Source of the DNA: Pseudomonas fluorescens
GTDB taxonomy: Bacteria > Pseudomonadota > Gammaproteobacteria > Pseudomonadales > Pseudomonadaceae
Assembly (NCBI GenBank): GCA_902825215.1
Contig: LR782234.1
Coordinates: 4,402,001 to 4,466,000, forward strand
Length of the DNA: 64,000 nt
Direction of reading: 5' to 3'
This document shows positions 8,946 through 17,777 of the stretch, in pieces. The notes below the pieces were generated by a model that saw nothing but the letters and a program-made list of their open reading frames with translations, had not been told where the DNA came from and ran no database searches. The position numbers and the translations under genes are program-made. Each line of letters begins with the position of its first letter. The first letter of the stretch is position 1.

Positions 8946-10925
8946 ATGAAACCTGTACTGCCCCACGCCCAGCTCGACTGGGATGACCAGGGACGCCCGC
9001 GTTCGCGAGTGTTCGATGACGTGTATTTCTCCGATCAGTCGGGGCTCGACGAAACCCGCTACGTGTTCCTTGAACAAAACCGTCTGGCCGAGCGTTTCGC
9101 CGCCCTGCCGGCGAGCGGGCGGCTGGTGATCGGCGAAACCGGGTTTGGCACCGGGCTGAATTTTCTCTGCGCCTGGCAGTTGTTCGAGCAATACGCCGCG
9201 GCCGGCGCGCGGCTGCATTTTGTCAGCGTGGAAAAATACCCGCTGAGCCCGGCCGATCTGCAACGCGCCCTGGCGTTGTGGCCGCAACTCAAGCTGCTGG
9301 CCGATCAATTACTGCGACAGTACGTGGCGATCCACGAAGGTTTTCAGCGCATCACCCTGGCCGATGGTCGGGTGACCCTGACGTTGTTGATCGGCGATGC
9401 ACTGGAGCAATTGCCACAGCTCGACGCACAGATCGACGCGTGGTTTCTCGATGGCTTCGCCCCGGCGAAAAACCCCGACATGTGGACCGCTGAGCTGTTC
9501 GTCGAACTGGCCCGACTGGCGGCGCCGGGTTCGACCATCAGCACGTTTACCAGCACCGGTTGGGTGCGGCGCCTGCTCAACGCCGCCGGGTTCAAGATGA
9601 AGCGTACGCCGGGCATCGGCCACAAGTGGGAAATCCTGCGTGGCGAATTCCTCGGCTGGCCAGCGGACGTGACGCCCCCCTTGCCGTACAAACCGTGGTT
9701 CGCCCGCCCTGCCCCGTTGACCGGCGAACGCCGTGCGCTGGTGATCGGCGCCGGGCTGGCCGGCTGTGCGACGGCGTCCAGCCTCGCTGCACGGGGCTGG
9801 CAGGTGAGCTTGCTCGAACGCCATGAAGCCGTCGCGCCAGAAGCCTCGGGCAACCCGCAAGGCGTGCTCTACCTGAAGTTGTCCGCCCACGGCACGGCGC
9901 TGTCGCAACTGATCGTCAGCGGTTTCGGCTACACCCGCCGTCTGCTGGAAAACCTGCAACGCGGCACCGACTGGGACAATTGCGGGGTGCTGCAGCTGGC
10001 ATTCAACGAAAAGGAAGCCGAGCGTCACGCGCAACTGGCCGAGGCCTTCCCGGACGATCTGTTGCAGTGGCTGGAGCAACCCGCGGCGCAGGCCCGTGCC
10101 GGGGTCGGTGTAGCCCATGGCGGCTTGTTCTACCCGGAGGGCGGCTGGGTGCACCCGCCTGCACTTTGCCAGGCGCAAGCAACGCAGCCGAACATCGAAC
10201 TGCTCAGCCATCATGACGTGCTGCAACTGCGCAAGGTCGATGATCAGTGGCAAGCGTGGGACGGCGAGCGCTTGCTCGCCAGTGCTGCGGTGGTGGTGCT
10301 GGCCGGCGCCGCCGACATCAAGCGCTTTGCGCAAAGCGCCGAGTTGCCGCTCAAGCGTATTCGCGGGCAGATCACGCGTCTGGCGCAAACGCCGCAAAGT
10401 GCTGCACTGGCGACCGTGGTGTGCGCCGAAGGCTACGTCGCACCGGCGCGTCTGGGCGAGCACACCCTCGGCGCCAGTTTCGACTTTCACAGCGATGACC
10501 TGACCCCGACTTCTGCCGAACATCAGGGCAATCTGGCCATGCTCGAGGAGATCTCCAGCGATCTCGTCGCCCGTTTGCACATCGACCAACAGCCGGTCGA
10601 AAGTCTTGAAGGGCGCGCCGCGTTCCGCTGCACCAGCCCCGATTACCTGCCGATTGTCGGCCCGCTCGCCGACCTGCCAGCGTTCAATCAAACCTACGCA
10701 GCGCTGAGCAAGGATGCCCGGCAAGTGCCGGACAGCGCCTGCCCGTGGCACGACGGCCTGTACGTCAACAGCGGCCACGGTTCGCGCGGGCTGATTACCG
10801 CGCCGCTGTCCGGCGAACTGCTCGCGGCGTGGCTGGACAACGAGCCGCTGCCGCTGCCACGCAGTGTCGCCGAAGCCTGTCACCCGAACCGGTTCGCCCT
10901 GCGCAAACTGATTCGCGGCAAGTGA
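8946..10925 (+). CDS. mnmC: bifunctional tRNA mnm5s2U34 biosynthesis protein MnmC
   Basis: This 659-residue fusion completes the mnm5s2U34 wobble modification. The N-terminal MnmD methyltransferase carries the SAM motif GETGFGTGLNFL near residues 60-72 and the DGFAPAKNPDMW catalytic motif near 165-178. The C-terminal FAD-dependent oxidoreductase starts at about residue 262 with the Rossmann motif VIGAGLAGCATA and ends with NSGHGSRGLITAPLSGELLA. The oxidoreductase removes the carboxymethyl arm of cmnm5s2U, and MnmD then methylates the product. Length and order are normal. It is convergent with the NEL-type gene, and their stops are 3 bp apart. Confidence 0.97.
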   Translation: MKPVLPHAQLDWDDQGRPRSRVFDDVYFSDQSGLDETRYVFLEQNRLAERFAALPASGRLVIGETGFGTGLNFLCAWQLFEQYAAAGARLHFVSVEKYPLSPADLQRALALWPQLKLLADQLLRQYVAIHEGFQRITLADGRVTLTLLIGDALEQLPQLDAQIDAWFLDGFAPAKNPDMWTAELFVELARLAAPGSTISTFTSTGWVRRLLNAAGFKMKRTPGIGHKWEILRGEFLGWPADVTPPLPYKPWFARPAPLTGERRALVIGAGLAGCATASSLAARGWQVSLLERHEAVAPEASGNPQGVLYLKLSAHGTALSQLIVSGFGYTRRLLENLQRGTDWDNCGVLQLAFNEKEAERHAQLAEAFPDDLLQWLEQPAAQARAGVGVAHGGLFYPEGGWVHPPALCQAQATQPNIELLSHHDVLQLRKVDDQWQAWDGERLLASAAVVVLAGAADIKRFAQSAELPLKRIRGQITRLAQTPQSAALATVVCAEGYVAPARLGEHTLGASFDFHSDDLTPTSAEHQGNLAMLEEISSDLVARLHIDQQPVESLEGRAAFRCTSPDYLPIVGPLADLPAFNQTYAALSKDARQVPDSACPWHDGLYVNSGHGSRGLITAPLSGELLAAWLDNEPLPLPRSVAEACHPNRFALRKLIRGK

Positions 10926-10928
10926 TAC

Positions 10929-13900
10929 TCAGCCGTCGGGCCTGGCACACAGGCCCAGGTCGTCGATGCGCAACGCCTCGTCGGTCAGGCGCGTCAACAC
11001 CGCTTCCAGGGCTTGTTCCCTTTCGGCCATGATGATCTGCGCCTGACTCATGTAGTCAGCATCGGGCAGGCTGCTCGACTTTTCGTCCAGCGCAGTCAGT
11101 TTGGGCGCGAACTTATTCTCGACAGGCGCGAACTGGCGGGGAAAAGTGCGCTGCAGGTAGTCCTTCCAGAACGCCTGCTTACTCATGAACTGCAGCCATT
11201 TGGGCGAGAGCTCGGCGGTATTGACTCTGTTTCGCGCCACGTCCAGATCAGCCTGGGTGACACCGGCCAGTGAGCCGTAGCGCATGTTCCTTGGCTGACC
11301 GGGCAAATCCAGCGTTTCGGCAAGACCGGTGCGATAGGCGAGGTTGACCTCCAGCGGATCGAGCCTGGGAAATTTTGCGGCATGCTCCCGGGCTATCTCG
11401 TTCAACTGTTCGAGCCTGAACAGACCACGTCCCAGCTTGAGCAGCGGTTTGGCGCTGGTGATCTTGCCCCCGGCGACGCTGGTGATCCGCTCAATTTCCA
11501 CCGCCACTTCCAGGTAACTGAAATTGATGGCTGCGCTGTCTGTGCAATTGATCGGGCTGGCCGCCAGATTCAGCAACTGATCACACAACTGCGCGTCGTT
11601 CTCTGCCGCTTCGAGCACGTTCCAGACGCGCAGTCGCAGGTCGTCCTTGATCTTCTCTGAATCGGCGGTGTTGCCGAGTTCTGCGAGCAGACGAAACAGT
11701 CCTTCGGCCCGTGTATCGTCTTTGAAGGCGTTCCAGATTCGCTCACGTTCGAGCCCTTGCGGTCCGACATCTTCAGGCAACCAGAGCGAGCGTGCCGTCT
11801 GCTCATCGAGGCGGGCGGTATCGTCCTGCAGATAGCCCATGCCGACGCCGACATTGTCGCGGTAAGTCTTCAGCAAGGTTTTGCTCGGATCGTCCAGCGG
11901 ATTGAAGCGCAGGTTGAGTGCCCGACTGAAACGTCTCGATGTTTTGAACAGCCACTGCGGCAAGAGCTTGATGCTGTTTTCGCTCAGGTCCGCCCACTCC
12001 AGATACGCCAGACGCGAAAGGCCTTTGGGCAGCTCGGTAATGCCGGTGTCTTGCAGCAACAGTCGACGCAGATTGAGCATCCGAGCGACATCCGGCGTCG
12101 CACCCAGCAGGTTTTTATTGAGATTCAAATGTTCCAGCCTTTCCAGACCATTGAGCTTTTTCAACGTCTGCTCGGTCAACCGGATCTTGTTGTCCGCCAG
12201 ACTCAGGCGCTTCAGATCCGGCATGTGCGACAGCACTTCAGGCAGGCGCGTCATGGCATTGCCGTCGAGTTCCAGCGACTCGAGCTGCTTGAATGATTTG
12301 AGGAAATACACAACATCATCGTCCAGTGCCATGTCGCGCATGGACAGTTGCTGGATGTGGTCAAAGCTGATCCCGGGCGGCAACGTCGGCAACTTGCCGA
12401 CGCGCATGCCGTCAAGGTTCAGCACGCCGACGGCTTTGCCGTTTTCGTTGTTCACCTGATGAAACCGCCGAAAACCCTTTTCGATCAGCTCGGCGAAGGT
12501 GCGGCGACTGTGACGGACGTCTGCCAGATCCGCGCCCATGGTGCTCATCGCGTCGATGTCCTCGCTCCAGGTAAACAGCGCGTCACGCAAACTGTCGAGC
12601 TCCCCGCGCAAGGCTTTGACCCGCATCGCGCGACTCAGCGCGTCGTTGCCCAGACCATCGATGAACTCACTGGCTTGCGCCTCGGTCATGCGCGGATAGA
12701 GTTTGCGGACTTTGCGCAGCAAGGCCGACGGATGCTTGTTCACCGCGGGCTGATCGCCTTGCACGCAGACAGGCTCGGCATCGGCCGGTGCAGATTGGCC
12801 GTCGACCAGCACGCGCGCGGTGGCCTCGCGCTCGCCCAGCGCTTTTTCAAGCAACTGGCTGCGCAAGCCCGCGGCGTCGACCGGCAGTGTGTCGGCACTG
12901 CCTGCGAGGCTCTTGGGCGGCTGCGTCGGGACGGCCTTGAGGATGGCGTCAAACAACGCGTTGGGGCCGGCGGCGACTTTGCCTCGGGATTTACCGCTGC
13001 CGTCAAACGCTTCGTAGCCTGAAGCGGACTTCACCAGCGAGCATTTTTTGTCGGCCGCCGCTGACGCGTCGCCGACGGCTTGCAGAAGCGCTCCGCTCAG
13101 CTTTTTTTCGCGTATTTCCAGGCGTACCTGTGAGTCCCAGCCACTGAGGCGCGGCAGCAGCTGAACCGCCAGTTTGTCGGTGTCGTCGTTAGCCAGACGG
13201 GGCCAGTGAAACCCGGCGAGCGCCCGATCGAGGCGCACCTGAGCGCTGACACTCCTCACGTTTTGTCCGAGCGTCAACGCCACGCGCCCGCTCGCGCGCA
13301 GGCTCTGGCGCTGCATGCCTGGCGCCTGCTCGATGAGTTTTTTCGCGTAGCGCGCGGGGATGTCGGCAAAGACCTTGCGAAGTTTCAGCACCTCATCAGC
13401 GTCGCTCTGGTCGTAGCGGCGATACATGCGCTCAAATGCCGTGCGATGGTCGGCCTTGAGCGCTGCGCCGAGTTTTTTTGCCAGTGCCGAATGCTGAAGG
13501 TTTTTTGCGACTTTGCTTCCGAGCAAGGCCTCGACCTCGCGTTGATACAGCCCCTCGACAATGGTTTGCAGTAACCGGCCTTCGGCCAACTGGTGATCAT
13601 CGACCACTACGCCCAAGGATTCGTCGAGCACTTTGGTCTCCGGATAGGTTGCGCGCACATTGCCTTCGGCATCGGTCACCTCGATGTAACGATCGGTCGG
13701 CCAGCCCTTCATTGTCGGCAAGGTATGCAACTGTTCTTCGACCGGCTGCCCGGAGTGGATCTCGCCGTCCTGCAGCTCACGCGTCAGGGTTCTTAATTGC
13801 CGAGCCAGACGCGCGCGCTCGACGCCATCACGCAAGCGCTCGGGCAGGCTCAGGTTGTCAATGAAAACCCGCTGCAAGTCCTCGGGCAGGACGTCGCTGA

Positions 13901-15758
13901 GGCGACGCAACATGTCCAGATCGGTATCGGCGAACTCGCTCAACTGCGGATCGATGCGTTTGAGCACGTAGGCGTTACTGCTCCATTGCTCAGGCTGTTC
14001 GGCGGGAAGGCGCCAGCCGCCTTCGATGTGTCGGGTAATTTCTGGCACGTAGGCCTGCGCACGCCGTGCATGTTGCAGGCGCCAGACCTTACTGTCGGGA
14101 GCATAGTCACCGGCGAAGATTCGATGGTCGACGCGGCCCATGGTCTTCTCGCCGATCTGATAAAAGTCTTTGGAGTCCGCAGCGATGGTGAACCCCGTCG
14201 GCAAAGCATGTTCGTAAAGCGCCAGATCAGGCTTCCACAACCGTGGCTGGCTCGCGCCGTTGGTAATGGCGGTGAATTGCGCGAAAAACTGCGGGTGCGC
14301 CTGCAGCAGTTTTTTGCCCAGTGCCCCCAGCGCTTTTTGCCCCCCGGCAAAGGCCGCCATGGCAGCGATGTTTTCCACCACGCTGAGCAGATGCGACAGG
14401 GCTTGCTGATGATCGCCACGGCGCCAGTCCTCGACACCTTCAAAAACCTCGCCCAGCATCTGCCCGACCGCGACACCCATCATCAATTGCCCGAGCACCG
14501 GCAAGAACAGCCCGGCGACCGAGAGCACCGTCACGCCCAATTGAAGAAAGTCGAGCAAGCGTTTTTTCCGCAGCTCTTCATCGATATCGGCGGTCGGCAC
14601 TGCCAGCTTGCGCGCGTCCAGCTGCAGCTTGCCGACATGGCTTTGCACCATGAACTCGAACAGTCCGACGCTGATCGGCCATTGCTTGACGGTCGCCAGG
14701 TCCTTGCTGTCGGTGAAGGTTTTGAAGAAGTCGGCCTTGTCGTCTTCATCAAGGCTGTTGGCGAAGTAATCCTTGTAGCTCGTCACCTGCAATTGTTGCG
14801 TCAGGTATTGCTTGAAGGCCTTGAAGCTTGAATATTCGTACAGCGGCCGTTGCGGCTCGCCGGGCATATACACCACGCACCGTTCGTTCGGATACAACTC
14901 AACCGAGCGGCTGGAAAACACCACGACACCCCAGATGCAACTGTCGAGGAGCTTGACGCCTTGCATGATCATCGCCCGCTTGTTGTAAAGCAGGGTCTTG
15001 GGCGGTATGACGCCATCGTTGTCGAGCAGCTTTTGCAGGACTTGCTGCGTGGTGTCAGGGATGTGTTCTCGCAGGCCGGCCAGTTGCAGGTCCAGTTGAA
15101 ACAGGCGCTTTTTCAGGGTGGCGACGTCGCGGGTCATGGTGCTGGTGGCGACGACCTTGCCGTTGCTGTCGCGCAGGCCGAAAACCTTCTGAAAATGCTC
15201 CTGATAGCGTTTGCCCAGGTCGAGTTCGCGGCACAGTTTGGCGAAGGCCACCGGTGTCAGTCCGCTTACGCCCTGGGCGGCACTGCTGATGCGAATGAAG
15301 CTGCCCTGCGGAAAGGTGTCTTCTGCCTCATCCTCGCTGAAGTTCTGCATCGCCGCTTGCAGCAGGGTCGGCGTGGCGTGGGGAAAGGTCTGCACGCCGT
15401 CTTCATCGGTGGAGGTTGCCGGGCAACCGCAATCGACGCCAGGCAGACTCAGATAGTCTTTCTCGACATCAAACGTCACCGCAGGCCATTTATCACCCAA
15501 GGCCGTGTGCAATTCATCAATGCAGAAACCGGGCAAGGGTTTCAGCCCGAGCAAGTCCTTGTCGACCCGTACTTGCGCGGCGTGCAGATCGCGCGCCGTC
15601 TGATCGAGTGTGACCAAGGTGGCAGGGCTGGCTTTGAGCAGGCAGGCCGGCAAGGTTTTCTGCAATGTTTGCGCGGTGTCGAGATCGGCGGTGGCGTCGA
15701 GCAGCGTGCGCAGAATGGCGTCGTCACTCGGCGCGGTTTTGTTCACTGTGGCGGGCAT
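10929..15758 (-). CDS. LRR protein with C-terminal NEL-type E3 ubiquitin ligase domain (probable effector/toxin)
   Basis: This is the largest gene in the window (1609 residues). The N-terminal region of over 1000 residues resembles the dermonecrotic-toxin-like (DUF6543) region seen in pseudomonad NEL proteins. It includes a hydrophobic helical pair at about residues 403-440 (VTVLSVAGLFLPVLGQLMMG). Leucine-rich repeats follow at about 1120-1270 (LESLELDGNAMTRLPEVL, LRRLLLQDTGITELPKGL). A helical NEL-type domain then contains the C-x-D motif of the catalytic cysteine (INCTDSAAINF, Cys1405). NEL domains of IpaH/SspH ubiquitinate host proteins after secretion. The ATG at 15758 has AAGGA 9 nt upstream. 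No Sec signal and no neighbouring secretion genes are visible, so delivery route and target are unknown. Confidence 0.85.
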   Translation of the reverse strand: MPATVNKTAPSDDAILRTLLDATADLDTAQTLQKTLPACLLKASPATLVTLDQTARDLHAAQVRVDKDLLGLKPLPGFCIDELHTALGDKWPAVTFDVEKDYLSLPGVDCGCPATSTDEDGVQTFPHATPTLLQAAMQNFSEDEAEDTFPQGSFIRISSAAQGVSGLTPVAFAKLCRELDLGKRYQEHFQKVFGLRDSNGKVVATSTMTRDVATLKKRLFQLDLQLAGLREHIPDTTQQVLQKLLDNDGVIPPKTLLYNKRAMIMQGVKLLDSCIWGVVVFSSRSVELYPNERCVVYMPGEPQRPLYEYSSFKAFKQYLTQQLQVTSYKDYFANSLDEDDKADFFKTFTDSKDLATVKQWPISVGLFEFMVQSHVGKLQLDARKLAVPTADIDEELRKKRLLDFLQLGVTVLSVAGLFLPVLGQLMMGVAVGQMLGEVFEGVEDWRRGDHQQALSHLLSVVENIAAMAAFAGGQKALGALGKKLLQAHPQFFAQFTAITNGASQPRLWKPDLALYEHALPTGFTIAADSKDFYQIGEKTMGRVDHRIFAGDYAPDSKVWRLQHARRAQAYVPEITRHIEGGWRLPAEQPEQWSSNAYVLKRIDPQLSEFADTDLDMLRRLSDVLPEDLQRVFIDNLSLPERLRDGVERARLARQLRTLTRELQDGEIHSGQPVEEQLHTLPTMKGWPTDRYIEVTDAEGNVRATYPETKVLDESLGVVVDDHQLAEGRLLQTIVEGLYQREVEALLGSKVAKNLQHSALAKKLGAALKADHRTAFERMYRRYDQSDADEVLKLRKVFADIPARYAKKLIEQAPGMQRQSLRASGRVALTLGQNVRSVSAQVRLDRALAGFHWPRLANDDTDKLAVQLLPRLSGWDSQVRLEIREKKLSGALLQAVGDASAAADKKCSLVKSASGYEAFDGSGKSRGKVAAGPNALFDAILKAVPTQPPKSLAGSADTLPVDAAGLRSQLLEKALGEREATARVLVDGQSAPADAEPVCVQGDQPAVNKHPSALLRKVRKLYPRMTEAQASEFIDGLGNDALSRAMRVKALRGELDSLRDALFTWSEDIDAMSTMGADLADVRHSRRTFAELIEKGFRRFHQVNNENGKAVGVLNLDGMRVGKLPTLPPGISFDHIQQLSMRDMALDDDVVYFLKSFKQLESLELDGNAMTRLPEVLSHMPDLKRLSLADNKIRLTEQTLKKLNGLERLEHLNLNKNLLGATPDVARMLNLRRLLLQDTGITELPKGLSRLAYLEWADLSENSIKLLPQWLFKTSRRFSRALNLRFNPLDDPSKTLLKTYRDNVGVGMGYLQDDTARLDEQTARSLWLPEDVGPQGLERERIWNAFKDDTRAEGLFRLLAELGNTADSEKIKDDLRLRVWNVLEAAENDAQLCDQLLNLAASPINCTDSAAINFSYLEVAVEIERITSVAGGKITSAKPLLKLGRGLFRLEQLNEIAREHAAKFPRLDPLEVNLAYRTGLAETLDLPGQPRNMRYGSLAGVTQADLDVARNRVNTAELSPKWLQFMSKQAFWKDYLQRTFPRQFAPVENKFAPKLTALDEKSSSLPDADYMSQAQIIMAEREQALEAVLTRLTDEALRIDDLGLCARPDG

Positions 15759-16001
15759 CGGCAATAGTCCTTTATTGCGGGGTCGTGCCGATGAACCTAG
15801 CGAATGGCGGGGAGCGCAGGGTGGTATCTACCTATCGCCGCCCTGATACCGGCAATTTCCACCTGATGCAGGACCCTCACCCTGCCTTATAACTTATCGT
15901 TCTAAAACTCCACCTACCGTGGCGGGTCAGTTTCTGAGTACCCGCCCATTTGGCGAGGTGCCGTTTGACCCCTCCCCAACGGAAAAACCGGTAAGGATTT
16001 T

Positions 16002-17774
16002 ATGTGTGGATTAGCTGGCGAGTTACGTTTTGATCAACAACCTGCAGACCTTGCAGCCATTGAGCGCATCACCCATCACCTGGCTCCGCGTGGCCCTGAC
16101 GCGTGGGGCTTCCATGCCCAAGGGCCGATTGCCCTGGGCCATCGTCGCCTGAAAATCATGGACCTGTCGGACGGCTCGGCGCAGCCGATGATCGACAGCC
16201 AACTGGGCCTGTCGCTGGCCTTCAACGGCGCCATTTATAACTTTCCGGAACTGCGCGCCGAACTCGAAGCGCTGGGTTACGCGTTCTATTCCGGCGGTGA
16301 CACCGAAGTGCTGCTCAAGGGTTATCACGCCTGGGGCGAGGCGCTGCTGCCCAAGCTCAACGGCATGTTCGCCTTCGCCATCTGGGAGCGCGACGCGCAG
16401 CGCCTGTTCATTGCCCGTGACCGTCTCGGCGTGAAACCGCTGTACCTGTCGCGCACCGGTCAGCGTCTGCGTTTTGCCTCGGCCCTGCCGGCGCTGCTCA
16501 AGGGCGGCGACATCAACCCGATTCTCGATCCGGTGGCGCTCAATCACTACCTGAATTTCCACGCGGTGGTGCCGGCACCGCGCACGCTGCTGGCGGGGAT
16601 CGAAAAGCTGCCACCAGCGAGCTGGATGCGCATCGAAGCCGACGGCAGCACCGAGCAGAAAACCTGGTGGACCCTGCCCTACGGCCCGCACGAAGACGAG
16701 AAAAATCTCAACCTGGAAGACTGGGTCGACCGCGTCCTCGACAGCACCCGCGAAGCCGTGGCGATTCGTCAACGCGCCGCAGTGGACGTCGGTGTGTTGC
16801 TCTCCGGCGGTGTCGATTCGAGCATGCTCGTCGGCCTGTTGCGTGAAGTCGGCGTCGAGAACCTGTCGACCTTTTCCATCGGTTTTCAGGACGCTGGCGG
16901 CGAACGCGGTGACGAATTCCAGTATTCCGACCTGATCGCCAAACACTACGGCACTCAGCACCATCAATTGCGTATCGACGAGAAAGAGATCATTGAGCAA
17001 CTGCCCGCCGCGTTTCGCGCGATGAGCGAGCCGATGGTCAGCCACGACTGCATCGCCTTTTACCTGCTGTCGCGGGAAGTGGCCAAGCATTGCAAAGTGG
17101 TGCAGAGCGGTCAGGGCGCCGACGAATTGTTTGCCGGTTATCACTGGTATCCGCAAGTCGACGGTGCAGCCGATCCGTACGCGGCTTATCGCGCGGCGTT
17201 TTTCGACCGCAGCTACGACGACTACGCCGCTACCGTGCAGCCGAAATGGCTCACGGCCAACGACGCCGCCGGTGACTTCGTCAAGGAACACTTCGCCCAG
17301 CCCGGCGCTGACGCGGCGGTCGACAAGGCCTTGCGCCTGGACAGCACCGTGATGCTGGTCGATGACCCGGTCAAGCGGGTCGACAACATGACCATGGCCT
17401 GGGGCCTGGAAGCGCGTACGCCGTTTCTCGACTATCGACTGGTCGAACTGTCGGCCCGTGTGCCGGGCCAGTTCAAGCTGCCCGATGGCGGCAAACAGGT
17501 ACTCAAGGAAGCCGCGCGTCGGGTCATTCCAAGTGAAGTGATCGACCGCAAGAAAGGCTATTTCCCGGTGCCCGGCCTCAAACATTTGCAGGGTGACACG
17601 CTCAACTGGGTGCGCGAACTGCTGCTGGATCCGAGTCAGGATCGCGGCCTGTTCAACCCGAGCATGCTCGACAAGCTTCTGACTGACCCTCAAGGCCAGT
17701 TGACCCCGTTGCGCGGTTCGAAACTGTGGCAACTGGCGGCGCTGAACCTGTGGCTCAGTGAACAAGGAATCTGA
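16002..17774 (+). CDS. asnO: N-acetylglutaminylglutamine amidotransferase (asparagine synthetase-like)
   Basis: This 590-residue enzyme begins MCGLAGE, so the class II glutaminase nucleophile is Cys2 after Met removal. It continues with the AsnB-type ATP-pyrophosphatase domain (GVLLSGGVDSSMLVG, the SGGxDS P-loop). It amidates the C-terminal glutamine of N-acetylglutaminylglutamine to give the osmolyte NAGGN. The role follows from the operon, since it is followed 3 bp later by the NAGGN synthetase and then the M42 peptidase (PAO1 PA3459-PA3461 arrangement). An AAGGA Shine-Dalgarno precedes the ATG. Osmotic induction is expected from the family, but no specific operator was identified. Confidence 0.94.
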   Translation: MCGLAGELRFDQQPADLAAIERITHHLAPRGPDAWGFHAQGPIALGHRRLKIMDLSDGSAQPMIDSQLGLSLAFNGAIYNFPELRAELEALGYAFYSGGDTEVLLKGYHAWGEALLPKLNGMFAFAIWERDAQRLFIARDRLGVKPLYLSRTGQRLRFASALPALLKGGDINPILDPVALNHYLNFHAVVPAPRTLLAGIEKLPPASWMRIEADGSTEQKTWWTLPYGPHEDEKNLNLEDWVDRVLDSTREAVAIRQRAAVDVGVLLSGGVDSSMLVGLLREVGVENLSTFSIGFQDAGGERGDEFQYSDLIAKHYGTQHHQLRIDEKEIIEQLPAAFRAMSEPMVSHDCIAFYLLSREVAKHCKVVQSGQGADELFAGYHWYPQVDGAADPYAAYRAAFFDRSYDDYAATVQPKWLTANDAAGDFVKEHFAQPGADAAVDKALRLDSTVMLVDDPVKRVDNMTMAWGLEARTPFLDYRLVELSARVPGQFKLPDGGKQVLKEAARRVIPSEVIDRKKGYFPVPGLKHLQGDTLNWVRELLLDPSQDRGLFNPSMLDKLLTDPQGQLTPLRGSKLWQLAALNLWLSEQGI

Positions 17775-17777
17775 TTG

